Below are positions 21,713 through 31,385 of a stretch of 64,000 nucleotides of DNA, piece after piece. The notes under the pieces were generated by a model. The model made no database searches. It worked only from the letters and a program-made list of their open reading frames with translations, and was not told where the DNA came from. Source of the stretch: Microvirga terricola (GTDB lineage Bacteria > Pseudomonadota > Alphaproteobacteria > Rhizobiales > Beijerinckiaceae); NCBI RefSeq assembly GCF_011777495.1, contig NZ_JAATJS010000002.1, positions 620,001 through 684,000 on the forward strand, written 5' to 3'. Numbering within the stretch: the first letter of the stretch is position 1; each line of letters opens with the position of its first letter. Both the position numbers and the translations under genes were made by a program.

Positions 21713-24700
21713 TTGCGCGATATCCTGACGATTATCGCAGCCATCGTGATCCTGATCCTCACGGCTGCGGTTGCTGCCCCGCCCTTCATCGATTGGGATG
21801 CCCACCGCGGCGTCATCGACCGGGTCCTGTCGCGTGCCTCCGGCACAGAGGCGCAGACCCGTGGGCGGATTGCTGTTCGTCTGCTGCCGTCGCCCAAAAT
21901 CCGTGTGGAGCACCTGAGCCTGGCGGGAAAGACGCCGGACTCGCCGAGCCTCGCCGCCGATCTCGTCTGGGCCGAGCTGGCGCTGGCGCCTTTGCTGCGG
22001 GGCGAGGTGCGGGTGACCCAGACGCGCATCGGACGGGTCGATCTTCATGTCCCCGTGTCCGCCGATGGCGGCTGGCGGTTGCCGCCCGAATTCCTCTCGG
22101 GTCGTGCCGGAGGTCGCGAATGGGCCATCGACAACCTCGCCGTTGCGCATCTCCTGGTCACGACCCAGACGCCGAGCACCGGCCGAACGGACCAAATCTA
22201 TGTCGAGAATGTCCGTATCGCGGGTCAGAAGCTCGCCGGGCCCTGGCGAGTCGAGGGCGTGGCCGCGGGCGTTCCTTTCCGTGTCGTGACAGGCGAGGTG
22301 ACGCCGGAGAAGACGCTTCAGGTCAAGCTTGCGGGCGGCGGTGACATCCATCCGCGCTTCGACATCGATGCGAAATTCATCCTCGACGGAGACGAGGTGA
22401 CGCCGAGCATCGCCGGCAAGGCAAAATTCCTGCTCGGGCCACCGGCTCAGGTAGCCGCGGCGGGTATTCCGATCCCGATCATCATCGAGACGCAGTTCCG
22501 GACCGAGGGGAAAAACCTCGCCCTCGACCCGGTCAGCGTCGAAGCCGGGGAAGGGGGCGCGAGCCTACGCATGACCGGCGCAGGAAGCGTGCAGCTGAAA
22601 GATCCGCATGTGAGCCTCAAGCTCGAGGGCCGGCGGCTCGATGCGGACAGCTTCCTCCTGTCCTCGAACGGCCAGGATTTCACGACCCGGCTCCAGCAAT
22701 GGACCATCCCGCCGACGACCTTCCCCATCGATCTAGACCTGAAGATCGACAGTATCGGCCTGGGCCAGGAGGATCTGTCAAACGCCGCCTTACGCCTGTC
22801 GCTCCTCGGCGGAAAAGCACGGGTGGACCGGATCGAGTTCCAGGCTCCCGGGGATACGCGGGTCGCGCTGCAGGGTGAGCTCGGCTCGAAGGTGCAGGGC
22901 GGCATCGCCGGCAAGGTGGCGCTTGCTTCCAACGCCTCTGACCGTCTGGCGCGCTACCTCAACCGCATCAACATTCGCTCGCCGTTCCTGAGGATCCTTG
23001 ACGGACGCCCCTTCGAGATGTCGTCGGACGTTGCGGTGGTGAGCCCCGTTCTGTCCTTCAACCGGATGCGCGTGAAGACGGGCGATGCGGTCCTGACGGG
23101 CAATCTCCGCTATACCGCGCCGGAGCCTGAGGGACGCGGCAAGCTCGAGGCGCAGGTCGGCATCCAGAACTTGAATCTCGACCAATTGCCGCGCGTCTCC
23201 AGCATCTTCGAGACCACGAAGAACATGGATGTCGGGTTTATCCTCGATGCGCGCGGCGTCAGCGCGGGTAAAGACCACAGCAACGGCCGCATTTCGGCGC
23301 GGGTTCTCTCCGACGGCCCGGCGCTTCTCGTGGAGTCGCTCGATATCGTCGATCTCGCCGGGGCCAATGCCCGCGTGAGCGGCCGCATCGCGCCCGATGG
23401 GACCGGCCGGATCGAAGGAAAAGTGACCGCGCAACGAGCCGCGCCTCTCGTCGACCTTTTGGGCAGTGTGTGGATCGGCGGCATCTCGAAACTCGTGCCG
23501 TCGTTCGTGCGCGATGGATCGCTCGATCTGAATGTCGTGACGGAGCGCATTGGCGCCGTGCCAGACCTGTCGCGCACCCGCCTTCGGACGACGGTGAAGG
23601 GAAGCGTTGCGGGAGGTAGCTTCGAAGGGCACATCGATGGTCTGGACGGGCGCACCGAAAATCTCGCCGTCAGCCTCGCGACCGACAAGACGGGCCGGTG
23701 GGTGAGCCGTCCGAATGCACCGGGACTCGATCGGCCCTCGACCATCGACCTGCGCGGCACGCGGACAAGCTCCGGCCTGTTCAACATGACCATTGCCGGC
23801 GATGTGGGCGGCGTGAAAGTCGCGACCAGCCGTCCCTTCGCACTCAGCGCCGATGACGACGTGGTAGACAGCGGCGAGGCCGAGCTTTCGACCTCCGATC
23901 TGACGCCCTTTATGGCCCTGCTGGGTGAGGGGGCTATGGGCGGTTCCTCGGCTGTACCCGCGAAGGCGCGGGTGACTCTGGGCCGGGAGCGCGATGCCAC
24001 CCTGTTCGACATTTCCGGGCAGGTCGCGGGCAATCCCGTCCAGGGACGTCTGTCGGCCCGCTCGCGGTCGGACATCGCCGGTGAGATTTCCGTCGAAAAG
24101 CTGTCCCTGCCGTGGCTCGTCAGCGCCTTCGCGCTGGACACTCCTGTGACCGAAGGCACTGCAGCCTCGCCCTGGTCTACTGCCCGCTTCGGCGACAACA
24201 TGCGCTCGCTCGTCGGCGGCCATGTGCTGTTCCGGGCCGCGCAACTAGACCTCGGACGCGGGGTGATGGGTACACGCGCAAACTTCGCGGTCGAAACGAT
24301 GCCCGACGGCATCACAATCAAGAGCCTGGACGTCATGCTCGGCACCGGACGGCTAACGGGCTCCGCGACGATTACCCGTCAGGGCAGCCTTGCCACTGTG
24401 GTGGGCGATGCGACCTTGCGGGATGTGCCACTCTGGTCACTCGTCGGCGCGACGCCGATTGATGCGTCCCTGTCGGGGCCGTTGAAATTTGGCACGGCCG
24501 CGGAGAACGTTTCGGGTCTGATTGCCAATCTCGGCGCGGCGGGCGACTGGCGCATCGCGAACCTGCGCGTTCCGGCTGCCGATCCGTCGGCCTTCGACCG
24601 CTCGCTGAAAAAGGTTCTGGCTGATAGCGATCCGCTCCGCGAGGGCAAGGCCGAGGGTATCCTCGGCGGGGAATTGAACCGCGCTCCCCTCATGGCCTCT

Positions 24701-25216
24701 GCGGTAACGACCTCAGCCGCCATTGTCGGCGGGGCGTTGCGCCTGTCGCCCTTCGTCGTCGAGAATGGCCCCTCCGTCTGGCAGGGTGCAGTCACCTACG
24801 ACCTGAAGAACCTGACCTTTGAGACGCGGGGGGCGCTGACCGCAAAGGCATCGCCCGCCGTCTGGAGCGGAGCACCGCCCTCCATCGGGCTGAACTGGCG
24901 CGGCTCGTTCACCTCGCCGACCCGCGAGGTCGATGTCAGCCCCTTCCGCAACGGCCTTGCCGCTATCGTGCTGAAACGCGAGCTGGAAAAGATCGAGGCG
25001 TTCGAAAAAGCGGCCGCCGAACGGCAGCGCCAGTTGGAGGCGGAGCGGCAGCGCGCCAAGGCCGCGGCTGAAGAGGCGGCCCGTCTCCAAGCCCAGAGGC
25101 AGAACAGCGAAGAGCCCGCGCCGGACCCGGCGTCATCGCCGTTCGCCCTGCCGCCATTGACGCCGGCGATTGAGTTGAAGCCGCCGCCGTCGGTTCAGGG
25201 ACGACCTGGCGGTTAG
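21713..25216 (+). CDS. AsmA-family envelope protein
   Basis: A 1167-residue AsmA-like protein begins at a TTG codon (21713) behind a GGAGAAAAGG ribosome-binding site. One N-terminal membrane helix (residues 2-24, ILTIIAAIVILILTAAVAA) is followed by the characteristic start PPFIDWDAHRGVIDRVLS and a very long periplasmic repeat-like beta domain. The C-terminal tail from about 1085 is a charged coiled coil (KAAAERQRQLEAERQ) and then a Pro-rich end. AsmA-family proteins are proposed to move lipids between membranes. It is followed after 9 bases by the convergent ribbon-helix-helix gene. Confidence 0.88.
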   Translation: MRDILTIIAAIVILILTAAVAAPPFIDWDAHRGVIDRVLSRASGTEAQTRGRIAVRLLPSPKIRVEHLSLAGKTPDSPSLAADLVWAELALAPLLRGEVRVTQTRIGRVDLHVPVSADGGWRLPPEFLSGRAGGREWAIDNLAVAHLLVTTQTPSTGRTDQIYVENVRIAGQKLAGPWRVEGVAAGVPFRVVTGEVTPEKTLQVKLAGGGDIHPRFDIDAKFILDGDEVTPSIAGKAKFLLGPPAQVAAAGIPIPIIIETQFRTEGKNLALDPVSVEAGEGGASLRMTGAGSVQLKDPHVSLKLEGRRLDADSFLLSSNGQDFTTRLQQWTIPPTTFPIDLDLKIDSIGLGQEDLSNAALRLSLLGGKARVDRIEFQAPGDTRVALQGELGSKVQGGIAGKVALASNASDRLARYLNRINIRSPFLRILDGRPFEMSSDVAVVSPVLSFNRMRVKTGDAVLTGNLRYTAPEPEGRGKLEAQVGIQNLNLDQLPRVSSIFETTKNMDVGFILDARGVSAGKDHSNGRISARVLSDGPALLVESLDIVDLAGANARVSGRIAPDGTGRIEGKVTAQRAAPLVDLLGSVWIGGISKLVPSFVRDGSLDLNVVTERIGAVPDLSRTRLRTTVKGSVAGGSFEGHIDGLDGRTENLAVSLATDKTGRWVSRPNAPGLDRPSTIDLRGTRTSSGLFNMTIAGDVGGVKVATSRPFALSADDDVVDSGEAELSTSDLTPFMALLGEGAMGGSSAVPAKARVTLGRERDATLFDISGQVAGNPVQGRLSARSRSDIAGEISVEKLSLPWLVSAFALDTPVTEGTAASPWSTARFGDNMRSLVGGHVLFRAAQLDLGRGVMGTRANFAVETMPDGITIKSLDVMLGTGRLTGSATITRQGSLATVVGDATLRDVPLWSLVGATPIDASLSGPLKFGTAAENVSGLIANLGAAGDWRIANLRVPAADPSAFDRSLKKVLADSDPLREGKAEGILGGELNRAPLMASAVTTSAAIVGGALRLSPFVVENGPSVWQGAVTYDLKNLTFETRGALTAKASPAVWSGAPPSIGLNWRGSFTSPTREVDVSPFRNGLAAIVLKRELEKIEAFEKAAAERQRQLEAERQRAKAAAEEAARLQAQRQNSEEPAPDPASSPFALPPLTPAIELKPPPSVQGRPGG

Positions 25217-25225
25217 CGCATTTGC

Positions 25226-25459
25226 TCAGCGTGTTTCCGGCCCCGAGACCGCCTGCAGGCTTCTCAGCACATGGACACGGATGGCGGATGAGAGGTTCTG
25301 CTCGCCGCGCTCGGCATCGATCAGCCCGATGAGCGCCTGAACGGAGAGGGATTGCTTGTCGGCGATCTGCCGCAGGGCTTCCCAGAACGGCTCTTCCAAA
25401 GAAATGCTCGTCCGGTGTCCGGCAATGGAGACGGAGTGTTTGACGATGCCCGCGCCCAT
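25226..25459 (-). CDS. Ribbon-helix-helix domain protein
   Basis: The 77-residue protein matches a short RHH family of Hyphomicrobiales: an N-terminal strand (VKHSVSIAGHRTSISLEEPFW) followed by two helices. RHH folds usually bind DNA as dimers and this one could be a regulator; its target is unknown. It is the last gene of a tight cluster fumC - DUF4169 - RHH, with 2-base spacing to the gene before it, so it is expressed with fumC. Confidence 0.8.
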   Translation of the reverse strand: MGAGIVKHSVSIAGHRTSISLEEPFWEALRQIADKQSLSVQALIGLIDAERGEQNLSSAIRVHVLRSLQAVSGPETR

Positions 25460-25461
25460 GG

Positions 25462-25647
25462 TCAGGGTGTCTCGTCATCGCGTTTGAGGGCGTCGAGCCG
25501 GCGCTCGGCCAGCTCGCGCTCCGCCTTCGTCTTCTCGCGCTCGGCCTTGGTGCGGCCGAAGAGAATGCGGTTTTCGGTAGCGCGGGCCTCTTTGTCGGCC
25601 CGCGCCTTCTGTTTGCGCGCCTGGCGCAGATTGACGATCTCGGCCAT
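25462..25647 (-). CDS. DUF4169 family small basic protein
   Basis: The 61-residue protein starts MAEIVNLRQARKQKARADKE and contains the family hallmark ENRILFGRTKAE. It is an almost continuous charged helix. The function of DUF4169 is unknown. An upstream in-frame ATG at 25662 would add five residues, but MAEIVNL is the conserved start. It lies 17 bases after fumC and 2 bases before the RHH gene, a conserved neighbourhood in this order. Confidence 0.8.
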   Translation of the reverse strand: MAEIVNLRQARKQKARADKEARATENRILFGRTKAEREKTKAERELAERRLDALKRDDETP

Positions 25648-25664
25648 GGGGCCTCGATTCACCC

Positions 25665-27053
25665 TTATTGCGGCGCCAGCATCGTTTCGGGCCGCACGAC
25701 GGCCTCGAAATCGGCTTCCGAGACACCGGCCTTGAGAGCTTCTTCCTTCAGGGTCGTGCCGTTCTTGTGCGCCGCCTTGGCGATGGCAGCCGCCTTGTCG
25801 TAGCCGATGAGGGGCGCAAGCGCCGTCACCAGCATCAATGAGCGCTGCATCAGCTCGCCGATGCGGTCGTGGTTCGGCTCGATGCCGACGACGCAGTTAT
25901 CCGTGAAGCTAATCGCGCCATCTGCCAGCAAGCGGATCGACTGCAGCACCGCGGCCGCGATGACCGGCTTGAACACGTTCAGTTCGAAATGGCCCTGGCT
26001 GCCCGCGAAGGTCACAGTGGTCTGGTTGCCCGCCACCTGAGCGCAGAGCATGGTCAGGGCCTCGGCTTGGGTCGGGTTGACCTTGCCGGGCATGATCGAC
26101 GAGCCGGGCTCGTTCTCGGGCAGCGAAATCTCGCCCAGGCCCGAGCGCGGGCCGGAGCCCATCAGGCGGATATCGTTGGCGATCTTGAACAGGCCCGCCG
26201 CGAGGCTCGCCAGCGCGCCCTGCGTGAAGACCAGCGCGTCATGCGTTGCCAGCGCTTCGAACTTGTTCGGGGCTGAGGTGAAGGGCAGGGCGGTCAGCTC
26301 CTTGACCTTCCCGGCGAAGCGCTCGGCGAATTCGGGATGGGCATTGAGGCCCGTGCCGACGGCGGTGCCGCCCTGCGCCAGCGCATAGAGCCCCGGCAGG
26401 GTTACTTCGATGCGGGCGATGGCAAGCTCGACCTGCGCGGCGTAGCCCGAGAATTCCTGGCCGAGGGTGACCGGCGTCGCGTCCTGAAGGTGCGTGCGGC
26501 CGATCTTGACGATGTCTTTGAAGGCGACTTCCTTCTGCTTCAGCGCCTTCAGCAGGTGTCGCAGCGCGGGGAAGAGGCGGTCGTTGATCTCGCGCGCCAC
26601 GGCGATGTGCATGGCAGTCGGGAACGAGTCGTTCGACGACTGGCCCATATTAACGTGATCGTTCGGGTGAACCGGCTTCTTGGAGCCGCGCTCGCCGCCG
26701 AGGCGCTCGATGGCGATGTTCGAGAGCACCTCGTTCATGTTCATGTTGGACTGAGTGCCCGAGCCCGTCTGCCAGATAACCAGCGGAAACTCGTCGTCAT
26801 ACTTGCCCTGGACCACATCGGCCGCAGCCGCGGTGATTGCGTCTGCGAGGCGCCCTTCGAGCTTGCCGAGGTCCTTGTTCACCAGGGCCGCAGCCTGCTT
26901 CACGATGGCAAGCGCGTGGACGAGGGGGAGCGGCATCCGCTCGCCGCCAATGCGGAAGTTCTGGATCGAGCGCTGGGTCTGGGCGCCCCAGAGCTTGTCG
27001 GCGGGAACTTCGATGGGGCCGAAGGTATCTGTTTCGATGCGGGTGGACGACAT
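25665..27053 (-). CDS. fumC: Class II fumarate hydratase
   Basis: FumC interconverts fumarate and malate in the TCA cycle without an iron-sulfur cluster. The product has the superfamily signature [13 protein letters not shown] carrying the catalytic serine loop, along with [12 protein letters not shown] and [16 protein letters not shown] substrate-site motifs. From the ATG at 27053 ([16 protein letters not shown]) it is 462 residues, the normal length; an in-frame ATG at 27086 would add 11 residues without family similarity. It is the first gene of the fumC-DUF4169-RHH cluster. Confidence 0.95.
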   Translation of the reverse strand: MSSTRIETDTFGPIEVPADKLWGAQTQRSIQNFRIGGERMPLPLVHALAIVKQAAALVNKDLGKLEGRLADAITAAAADVVQGKYDDEFPLVIWQTGSGTQSNMNMNEVLSNIAIERLGGERGSKKPVHPNDHVNMGQSSNDSFPTAMHIAVAREINDRLFPALRHLLKALKQKEVAFKDIVKIGRTHLQDATPVTLGQEFSGYAAQVELAIARIEVTLPGLYALAQGGTAVGTGLNAHPEFAERFAGKVKELTALPFTSAPNKFEALATHDALVFTQGALASLAAGLFKIANDIRLMGSGPRSGLGEISLPENEPGSSIMPGKVNPTQAEALTMLCAQVAGNQTTVTFAGSQGHFELNVFKPVIAAAVLQSIRLLADGAISFTDNCVVGIEPNHDRIGELMQRSLMLVTALAPLIGYDKAAAIAKAAHKNGTTLKEEALKAGVSEADFEAVVRPETMLAPQ

Positions 27054-27249
27054 CCTGGACCTCTTAACATGGGGTTGGGTGTTCATATCCCAAAGTTTCG
27101 CGCTCGCAACTCCTCAAGAAGCATCGACGCCTTACAAAATCTCACAATTGAAACCCGCAAAATGCTAGGCTTTCAGCCAGTTCGCGCCGGCCTCCCGAAT
27201 TCTCTTCGCCTTTTTGCCAATCGCCCGGCAGCGCGCCGACTGCGTCCGG

Positions 27250-29376
27250 TCACGCCTGAGACGGTCGGGACCGAGCCTGGCACAAAGAATCCTGAACGGT
27301 TTTCAGCAGGGTTTCGAGGCCGAAAGGCTTCAGGACCAGGGGGACGTTCTGCAAATGCTTCTCGGTCAGACGCTCGACATTGGCATAGCCGGTCATCAGG
27401 ATGACCGGGATATCGGGCCTGTTCTTCCTTGCAGCCTGGATGAAGCCCAGGCCGTCGAGATTGGGCATCGCGAAGTCGGCGATGATCAGCGCGATATCGT
27501 CGTGCAGTCGCAGCATGATCAGGCCTTTCTCGCCACTCTCGGCATGGCTGACCCGGTATCCGACCGTCCGCAAGCTCTCGACAACGAAAGCCCGAACGCC
27601 GGGATCGTCGTCGACGACCAGAAGATGCGTTCCGGCTCCGTGGAACTCCGCAAGGGACGCTTTTGAGGCTTCCAATTGCGGTGCGGATTGTGTGCGCGGG
27701 AGATAGAGGGCGATCTCTGTGCCGCGTCCGGCCTCGCTGTGAAGCGTAACGCTGCCGCCCTGTTGTTTGACGAAGCCGTAAATCTGGCTGAGCCCCAGGC
27801 CCGTGCCTTTGCCGACCTCCTTGGTCGTGAAGAAGGGCTCGAAGACCTTGGCGTGCAATTCCTCTGGAATGCCGACGCCGGTGTCGCTAACGGAAATTCG
27901 GACGTACTCGCCGATGGCGAGATCTTCGGGTACGGCGGGGCTTTTGACATTGCGCGCGGCGATGATGAGCGTCCCGCCCGATGGCATCGCGTCCCGCGCA
28001 TTGATGGCAAGATTCAGAAGCGCCGTTTCCAGCTGCACCTTATCGGTGACGACCGGCCAGAGCCCTTCCTCCAAATCGGTTTCGATGGTGATGTTCGGCC
28101 CGATGGTGCGCTTCAGCAGGTCGCGCATCTGTCTGATCGTCTGCGGCAGGTCCGTCGATTCGAGTGAGAGCGACTGTTTGCGCGCGAAAGCGAGAAGCTG
28201 GCGCACCAGCTTGGCGCCCCGCTCTCCGGCCTGGATGGCATTTTCGAGCAGATGATCCACGCGCGGCTCGGAAATCCTTTTCTGCGCGAGCTCGAGATTC
28301 CCGATGACGATGGCAAGAAGATTGTTGAAGTCGTGTGCAACGCCTCCGGTGAGTTGGCCGATGGCTTCCATGCGTTGAGCCTGTCGGCGTTGGGCTTCGC
28401 TTTGTTCGAGCGCGCGCGTGCGTTCCTGGACGAGCCTTTCGAGATGCTCGCGATAGTCGCGCAGTTCATCCTCGGCGTGCTTCTGCTCGGTGATGTCGTT
28501 GCCTTGGATGAGGATGCCGACAGTCGACCCACTCCGGTCGAAGATCGGTTGAAAGACAATGTCGTAAAAGCCCTCTGTTGGCGGCTCCGAGAGCTTTGGC
28601 TGGAAAAAAACTCGAATGCCGCGGCCGACATAGGGCTGCCCGCTCGCGTAAACCTGATCGAGAATCTCCACGTAGCCTTGCTGTGCGATCTCCGGCAATG
28701 CTTCCGCGACGGTTTTGCCCACGACGTCGTGGCGGCCGACGACTTGGAGATAAGCGCGGTTTGCCAACTCGTAGACGTGATCGGGGCCGCTCAGAACGGC
28801 GATAAAGCCGGGGGCTTGCTCAAAAAGGCTCCGCAGATGCTTCTGCTCCTCGCGGAGTTCTTCGTTGACTTCCTCCACCGCCTGCGCCCGTCTGAGGATC
28901 TCGCCCTCAATCATCTCGGAAACGCCGCGGGTTTGTCCGGTCTGGAAATTGGCGCGCCGCAGTCTGTGAAGCTCGGTGACATCCACCGGAAAGTGGAGAA
29001 TGAAGGTCAACTCGCCGGCCTCGTTCAGCAGAGGCGTATTGGTCACGCTCCAGTATCGCTCCTCGAAGCGGCCGTCGGGCAGCGTGATGTCATAATGAAT
29101 GATCGGGATATAGTCGGGCTGGCGACGTTCGATAACGCGCTCGAGCGACCATCTTAGCTTTTCGATGTCGACTTCGGCTCGCTCGTCAGCCGGTTTTGAA
29201 AAGGCTTCGAAGATGTTGCGCCCGATAATGTCGTCGCGGCGACGCATCGCAAGTCGCAGAAGCGCGTCGTTTGTCTCGACGATCGTGAAGTCAGGCGACA
29301 GCAGCGCGCAAGCGTTCGGGCTTGCGTTGTACAGCGCTTTGAAATCGACGGGTGGGTAGGCGCGGGAGCCCGGCAG
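27250..29376 (-). CDS. PAS-domain hybrid histidine kinase with C-terminal receiver
   Basis: A soluble hybrid sensor kinase. In numbering from the first ATG (29247): PAS remnant 1-95, coiled coil 108-140, second PAS about 136-255, HisKA with phospho-His H305 in GGVAHDFNN, HATPase motifs NLAINARDA (412-420), DTGVGIPEE and GKGTGLGLSQIYG, and a receiver domain 540-660 with Asp at D591. The frame is open upstream to a stop at 29410, and those residues (FKALYNASPNACALLSPDF) clearly complete the first PAS domain. No ATG, GTG or TTG lies there. A CTG at 29376 follows a perfect GGAGGT at 4-base spacing, so I place the start there with reservation. No membrane helix is seen. Confidence 0.85.
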   Translation of the reverse strand: MPGSRAYPPVDFKALYNASPNACALLSPDFTIVETNDALLRLAMRRRDDIIGRNIFEAFSKPADERAEVDIEKLRWSLERVIERRQPDYIPIIHYDITLPDGRFEERYWSVTNTPLLNEAGELTFILHFPVDVTELHRLRRANFQTGQTRGVSEMIEGEILRRAQAVEEVNEELREEQKHLRSLFEQAPGFIAVLSGPDHVYELANRAYLQVVGRHDVVGKTVAEALPEIAQQGYVEILDQVYASGQPYVGRGIRVFFQPKLSEPPTEGFYDIVFQPIFDRSGSTVGILIQGNDITEQKHAEDELRDYREHLERLVQERTRALEQSEAQRRQAQRMEAIGQLTGGVAHDFNNLLAIVIGNLELAQKRISEPRVDHLLENAIQAGERGAKLVRQLLAFARKQSLSLESTDLPQTIRQMRDLLKRTIGPNITIETDLEEGLWPVVTDKVQLETALLNLAINARDAMPSGGTLIIAARNVKSPAVPEDLAIGEYVRISVSDTGVGIPEELHAKVFEPFFTTKEVGKGTGLGLSQIYGFVKQQGGSVTLHSEAGRGTEIALYLPRTQSAPQLEASKASLAEFHGAGTHLLVVDDDPGVRAFVVESLRTVGYRVSHAESGEKGLIMLRLHDDIALIIADFAMPNLDGLGFIQAARKNRPDIPVILMTGYANVERLTEKHLQNVPLVLKPFGLETLLKTVQDSLCQARSRPSQA

Positions 29377-29512
29377 ATTGACCTCCAGATCTTGAAAGGC
29401 CCGGTCCCCCTAAGAAGGCCCTCAAGGCTCACAGACAAAGAGTTAAGCGAGAATATATGCCGCCATATCCCGAGTCGAGATCGCCTCACGCGTCGTTATT
29501 GTCTCAGGGGCC

Positions 29513-30124
29513 TCAATTCTTCTTACGAAAAGCATCGAGGCTGACGACCTCGGCGCTGCCCGAAGAAGCGGATTCCGTCGCAGCGAGTTGGGCGGCTTTT
29601 TCAGCGTCGCTTGCGCTTTCGACCGGAGCAGGCGACTCGGTTTTCTTCTTTTCCGATACCTTGTCGGCGGACGTCTTGCGCGGTTGCTTCAACGCGACCG
29701 GTTCGGAGCCATTTCTTTGAACCGGTTGAGGTGCAACGGGTACTTCCGCCTCTTCCTTGTCCTCGTCCTCTCCGTCGAACTTCAGCCCGAACTGCACGGA
29801 AGGATCAAAGAAACCGGTCAGTGCATCGAAGGGGACGAGCAGCCGCTCCGGCACGCCGGAGAACGACAGGCCGATTTCGAAAGAGTGCTCGGTGACGCCA
29901 AGGTCCCAGAACTGGTGCTGCATGACAATCGTCATCTCCTGCGGATATTTTTCACGCAGGCGGTTCGAGAGCCGCACGCCCGGAAAATCGGTGCGGAAGG
30001 AGATGTAGAAGTGATGCTCGCCCGGAAGACCGTCCTTCCCGGCATCGATCAACACTTTGCGCACAACGCCCCTCAGGGCGTCCTGCACCAGGAGATCGTA
30101 GCGGATCAGGTCTTTACCGGCCAT
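29513..30124 (-). CDS. sspB: ClpXP adaptor SspB, alphaproteobacterial type
   Basis: SspB delivers ssrA-tagged proteins to ClpXP. The 203-residue protein has the substrate-binding beta domain in its first ~120 residues (HHFYISFRTDFPGVRLSNRL), then an acidic/Glu-Lys-Ser-rich flexible linker. It ends in AEVVSLDAFRKKN, which matches the ClpX-binding tail of Caulobacter-type SspB. The gene lies directly downstream of the tmRNA gene on the same strand, so tag-encoding RNA and tag adaptor are adjacent. Confidence 0.92.
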   Translation of the reverse strand: MAGKDLIRYDLLVQDALRGVVRKVLIDAGKDGLPGEHHFYISFRTDFPGVRLSNRLREKYPQEMTIVMQHQFWDLGVTEHSFEIGLSFSGVPERLLVPFDALTGFFDPSVQFGLKFDGEDEDKEEAEVPVAPQPVQRNGSEPVALKQPRKTSADKVSEKKKTESPAPVESASDAEKAAQLAATESASSGSAEVVSLDAFRKKN

Positions 30125-30136
30125 ATGGGAGCCCTT

Positions 30137-30175
30137 GAAAAAAGAAAGTGGAGGCTTCTGTTGCCAGGTGCCTCC
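30137..30175 (-). terminator. Terminator of the tmRNA gene
   Basis: On the minus strand GGAGGC (complement of 30170-30175) pairs with GCCTCC (complement of 30150-30155) and is followed by a T-rich run (complement of 30137-30148). It sits between ssrA and sspB; sspB starts only 13 bases further on, so some readthrough could supply sspB. Confidence 0.65.
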
Positions 30176-30464
30176 GAACCCCGCCTAACGGTGCTAACCG
30201 CTAGGACTTTGAGTCGGCTTTAGGGACCGCTTACGCAGCCACTGCAACCGGAGCATAGTTGTCGTTGGCAACTATTGAATCGGCCCGATAACGGCGGAAC
30301 CATTCCGAGCAAAAGTCTACCCTTTACGCCCTCGTCGATCCTATTTCGCCCCCGCCAAAACCCATGCAGAGCCTGGGTTTTGGTGGAGGCGCCGGGTACC
30401 GCCCCCGGGTCCGATGGGTTTATTCCGATAGCCGTTTATCGCCATAGCCAGCCTTGCGGCGGGC
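30150..30464 (-). ncRNA. ssrA: Circularly permuted two-piece tmRNA
   Basis: tmRNA rescues stalled ribosomes. On the minus strand the tag frame at 30269-30231 reads [12 protein letters not shown] followed by TAA. The 5' end of the coding piece is at 30353 (GGGGGCGAAATAGGATCGACG). Upstream in the gene lies the acceptor piece ending CGCCTCCACCA at 30381. Its CGCCUCC pairs with GGGGGCG to give a 7-bp acceptor stem (one G-U), and CCGGG-GGCGGTA-CCCGG forms the T arm. So the order is acceptor piece, a 27-base intervening segment (30354-30380, with an AAACCC/GGGTTT stem), then coding piece: the permuted arrangement of alphaproteobacteria. The 5' limit of the acceptor piece is estimated from the promoter. 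Confidence 0.93.
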
Positions 30465-30470
30465 AGTGGC

Positions 30471-30499
30471 AATATAAGAAAGGCAAAACCATTTTGAAA
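30471..30499 (-). promoter_or_regulatory. Probable sigma-70-type promoter of ssrA
   Basis: On the minus strand TTTCAA (complement of 30494-30499) and TATATT (complement of 30471-30476) are separated by 17 bases. This would start transcription about 30464, just before the acceptor piece. The -35 is imperfect, but spacing and position fit. Confidence 0.5.
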
Positions 30500-30583
30500 G
30501 AGCGGGGGACAAGTTCGCCGGGGACGAGATGGCCTCTCGGAAGGCACGGCCCCGCTGGCGTAGGATTAAGGCGAGGAGCCATC

Positions 30584-31378
30584 ATGCAAGCCTATCACGA
30601 TCTTCTTCGCCGCATCATGGATGAAGGCGTCCGCAAGGATGACCGGACCGGAACCGGGACGATTTCCGTCTTCGGCCACCAGATGCGGTTCGATCTGAGC
30701 CAGGGCTTTCCGCTGGTGACGACGAAGAAGCTGCATCTGCGCTCGATCGTGCATGAGCTTCTGTGGTTCCTGAAGGGCGATACCAATACCCGCTATCTCC
30801 GGGACAACGGCGTCACGATTTGGGACGAATGGGCCGACGAGAACGGCGATCTCGGGCCTGTCTACGGCAAGCAATGGCGCTCATGGGCGAAGCCGGATGG
30901 CGGCGCCGTCGACCAGATCCAATGGGTGCTCGACGAAATCCGCCGCAATCCCGATTCGCGTCGGCTGATCGTCTCGGCCTGGAATCCCGCCGATCTCGAC
31001 AAGATGGCGCTCGCGCCCTGCCATTGCCTGTTCCAGTTCTACGTCGCGGAAGGACGCCTGTCCTGCCAGCTTTATCAGCGCTCGGCGGACGTTTTCCTTG
31101 GCGTGCCGTTCAACATCGCATCCTACGCGTTGCTCGCGCATATGATGGCGCAGGCGACGGGCTTGCAGGTGGGCGATTTCGTGCATTCCTTCGGCGACGC
31201 GCATCTCTATCTCAACCATCTGGAACAGGCGCGCCTGCAACTGACGCGCGAGCCGCGCCCGCTGCCGAAGCTGCGCCTCAATCCTGCGGTGCGCTCGCTC
31301 TTCGACTTCACCTTCGACGACATCGCGATCGAAGATTATGACCCGCACCCAGCCATCAAGGCCCCCGTCGCAGTCTAA
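30584..31378 (+). CDS. thyA: Thymidylate synthase
   Basis: ThyA methylates dUMP to dTMP using methylenetetrahydrofolate. From the ATG at 30584, behind GCGAGGAG, it is 264 residues like the E. coli enzyme. Seen are [16 protein letters not shown] near the start, the catalytic Cys in [11 protein letters not shown], the Arg pair region [14 protein letters not shown] and the nucleotide-binding [17 protein letters not shown]. The frame is open upstream through the tmRNA gene on the other strand, but that part is not ThyA. folA lies 0.9 kb downstream, so the dTMP cycle genes cluster. Confidence 0.97.
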   Translation: MQAYHDLLRRIMDEGVRKDDRTGTGTISVFGHQMRFDLSQGFPLVTTKKLHLRSIVHELLWFLKGDTNTRYLRDNGVTIWDEWADENGDLGPVYGKQWRSWAKPDGGAVDQIQWVLDEIRRNPDSRRLIVSAWNPADLDKMALAPCHCLFQFYVAEGRLSCQLYQRSADVFLGVPFNIASYALLAHMMAQATGLQVGDFVHSFGDAHLYLNHLEQARLQLTREPRPLPKLRLNPAVRSLFDFTFDDIAIEDYDPHPAIKAPVAV

Positions 31379-31385
31379 GCCATCG

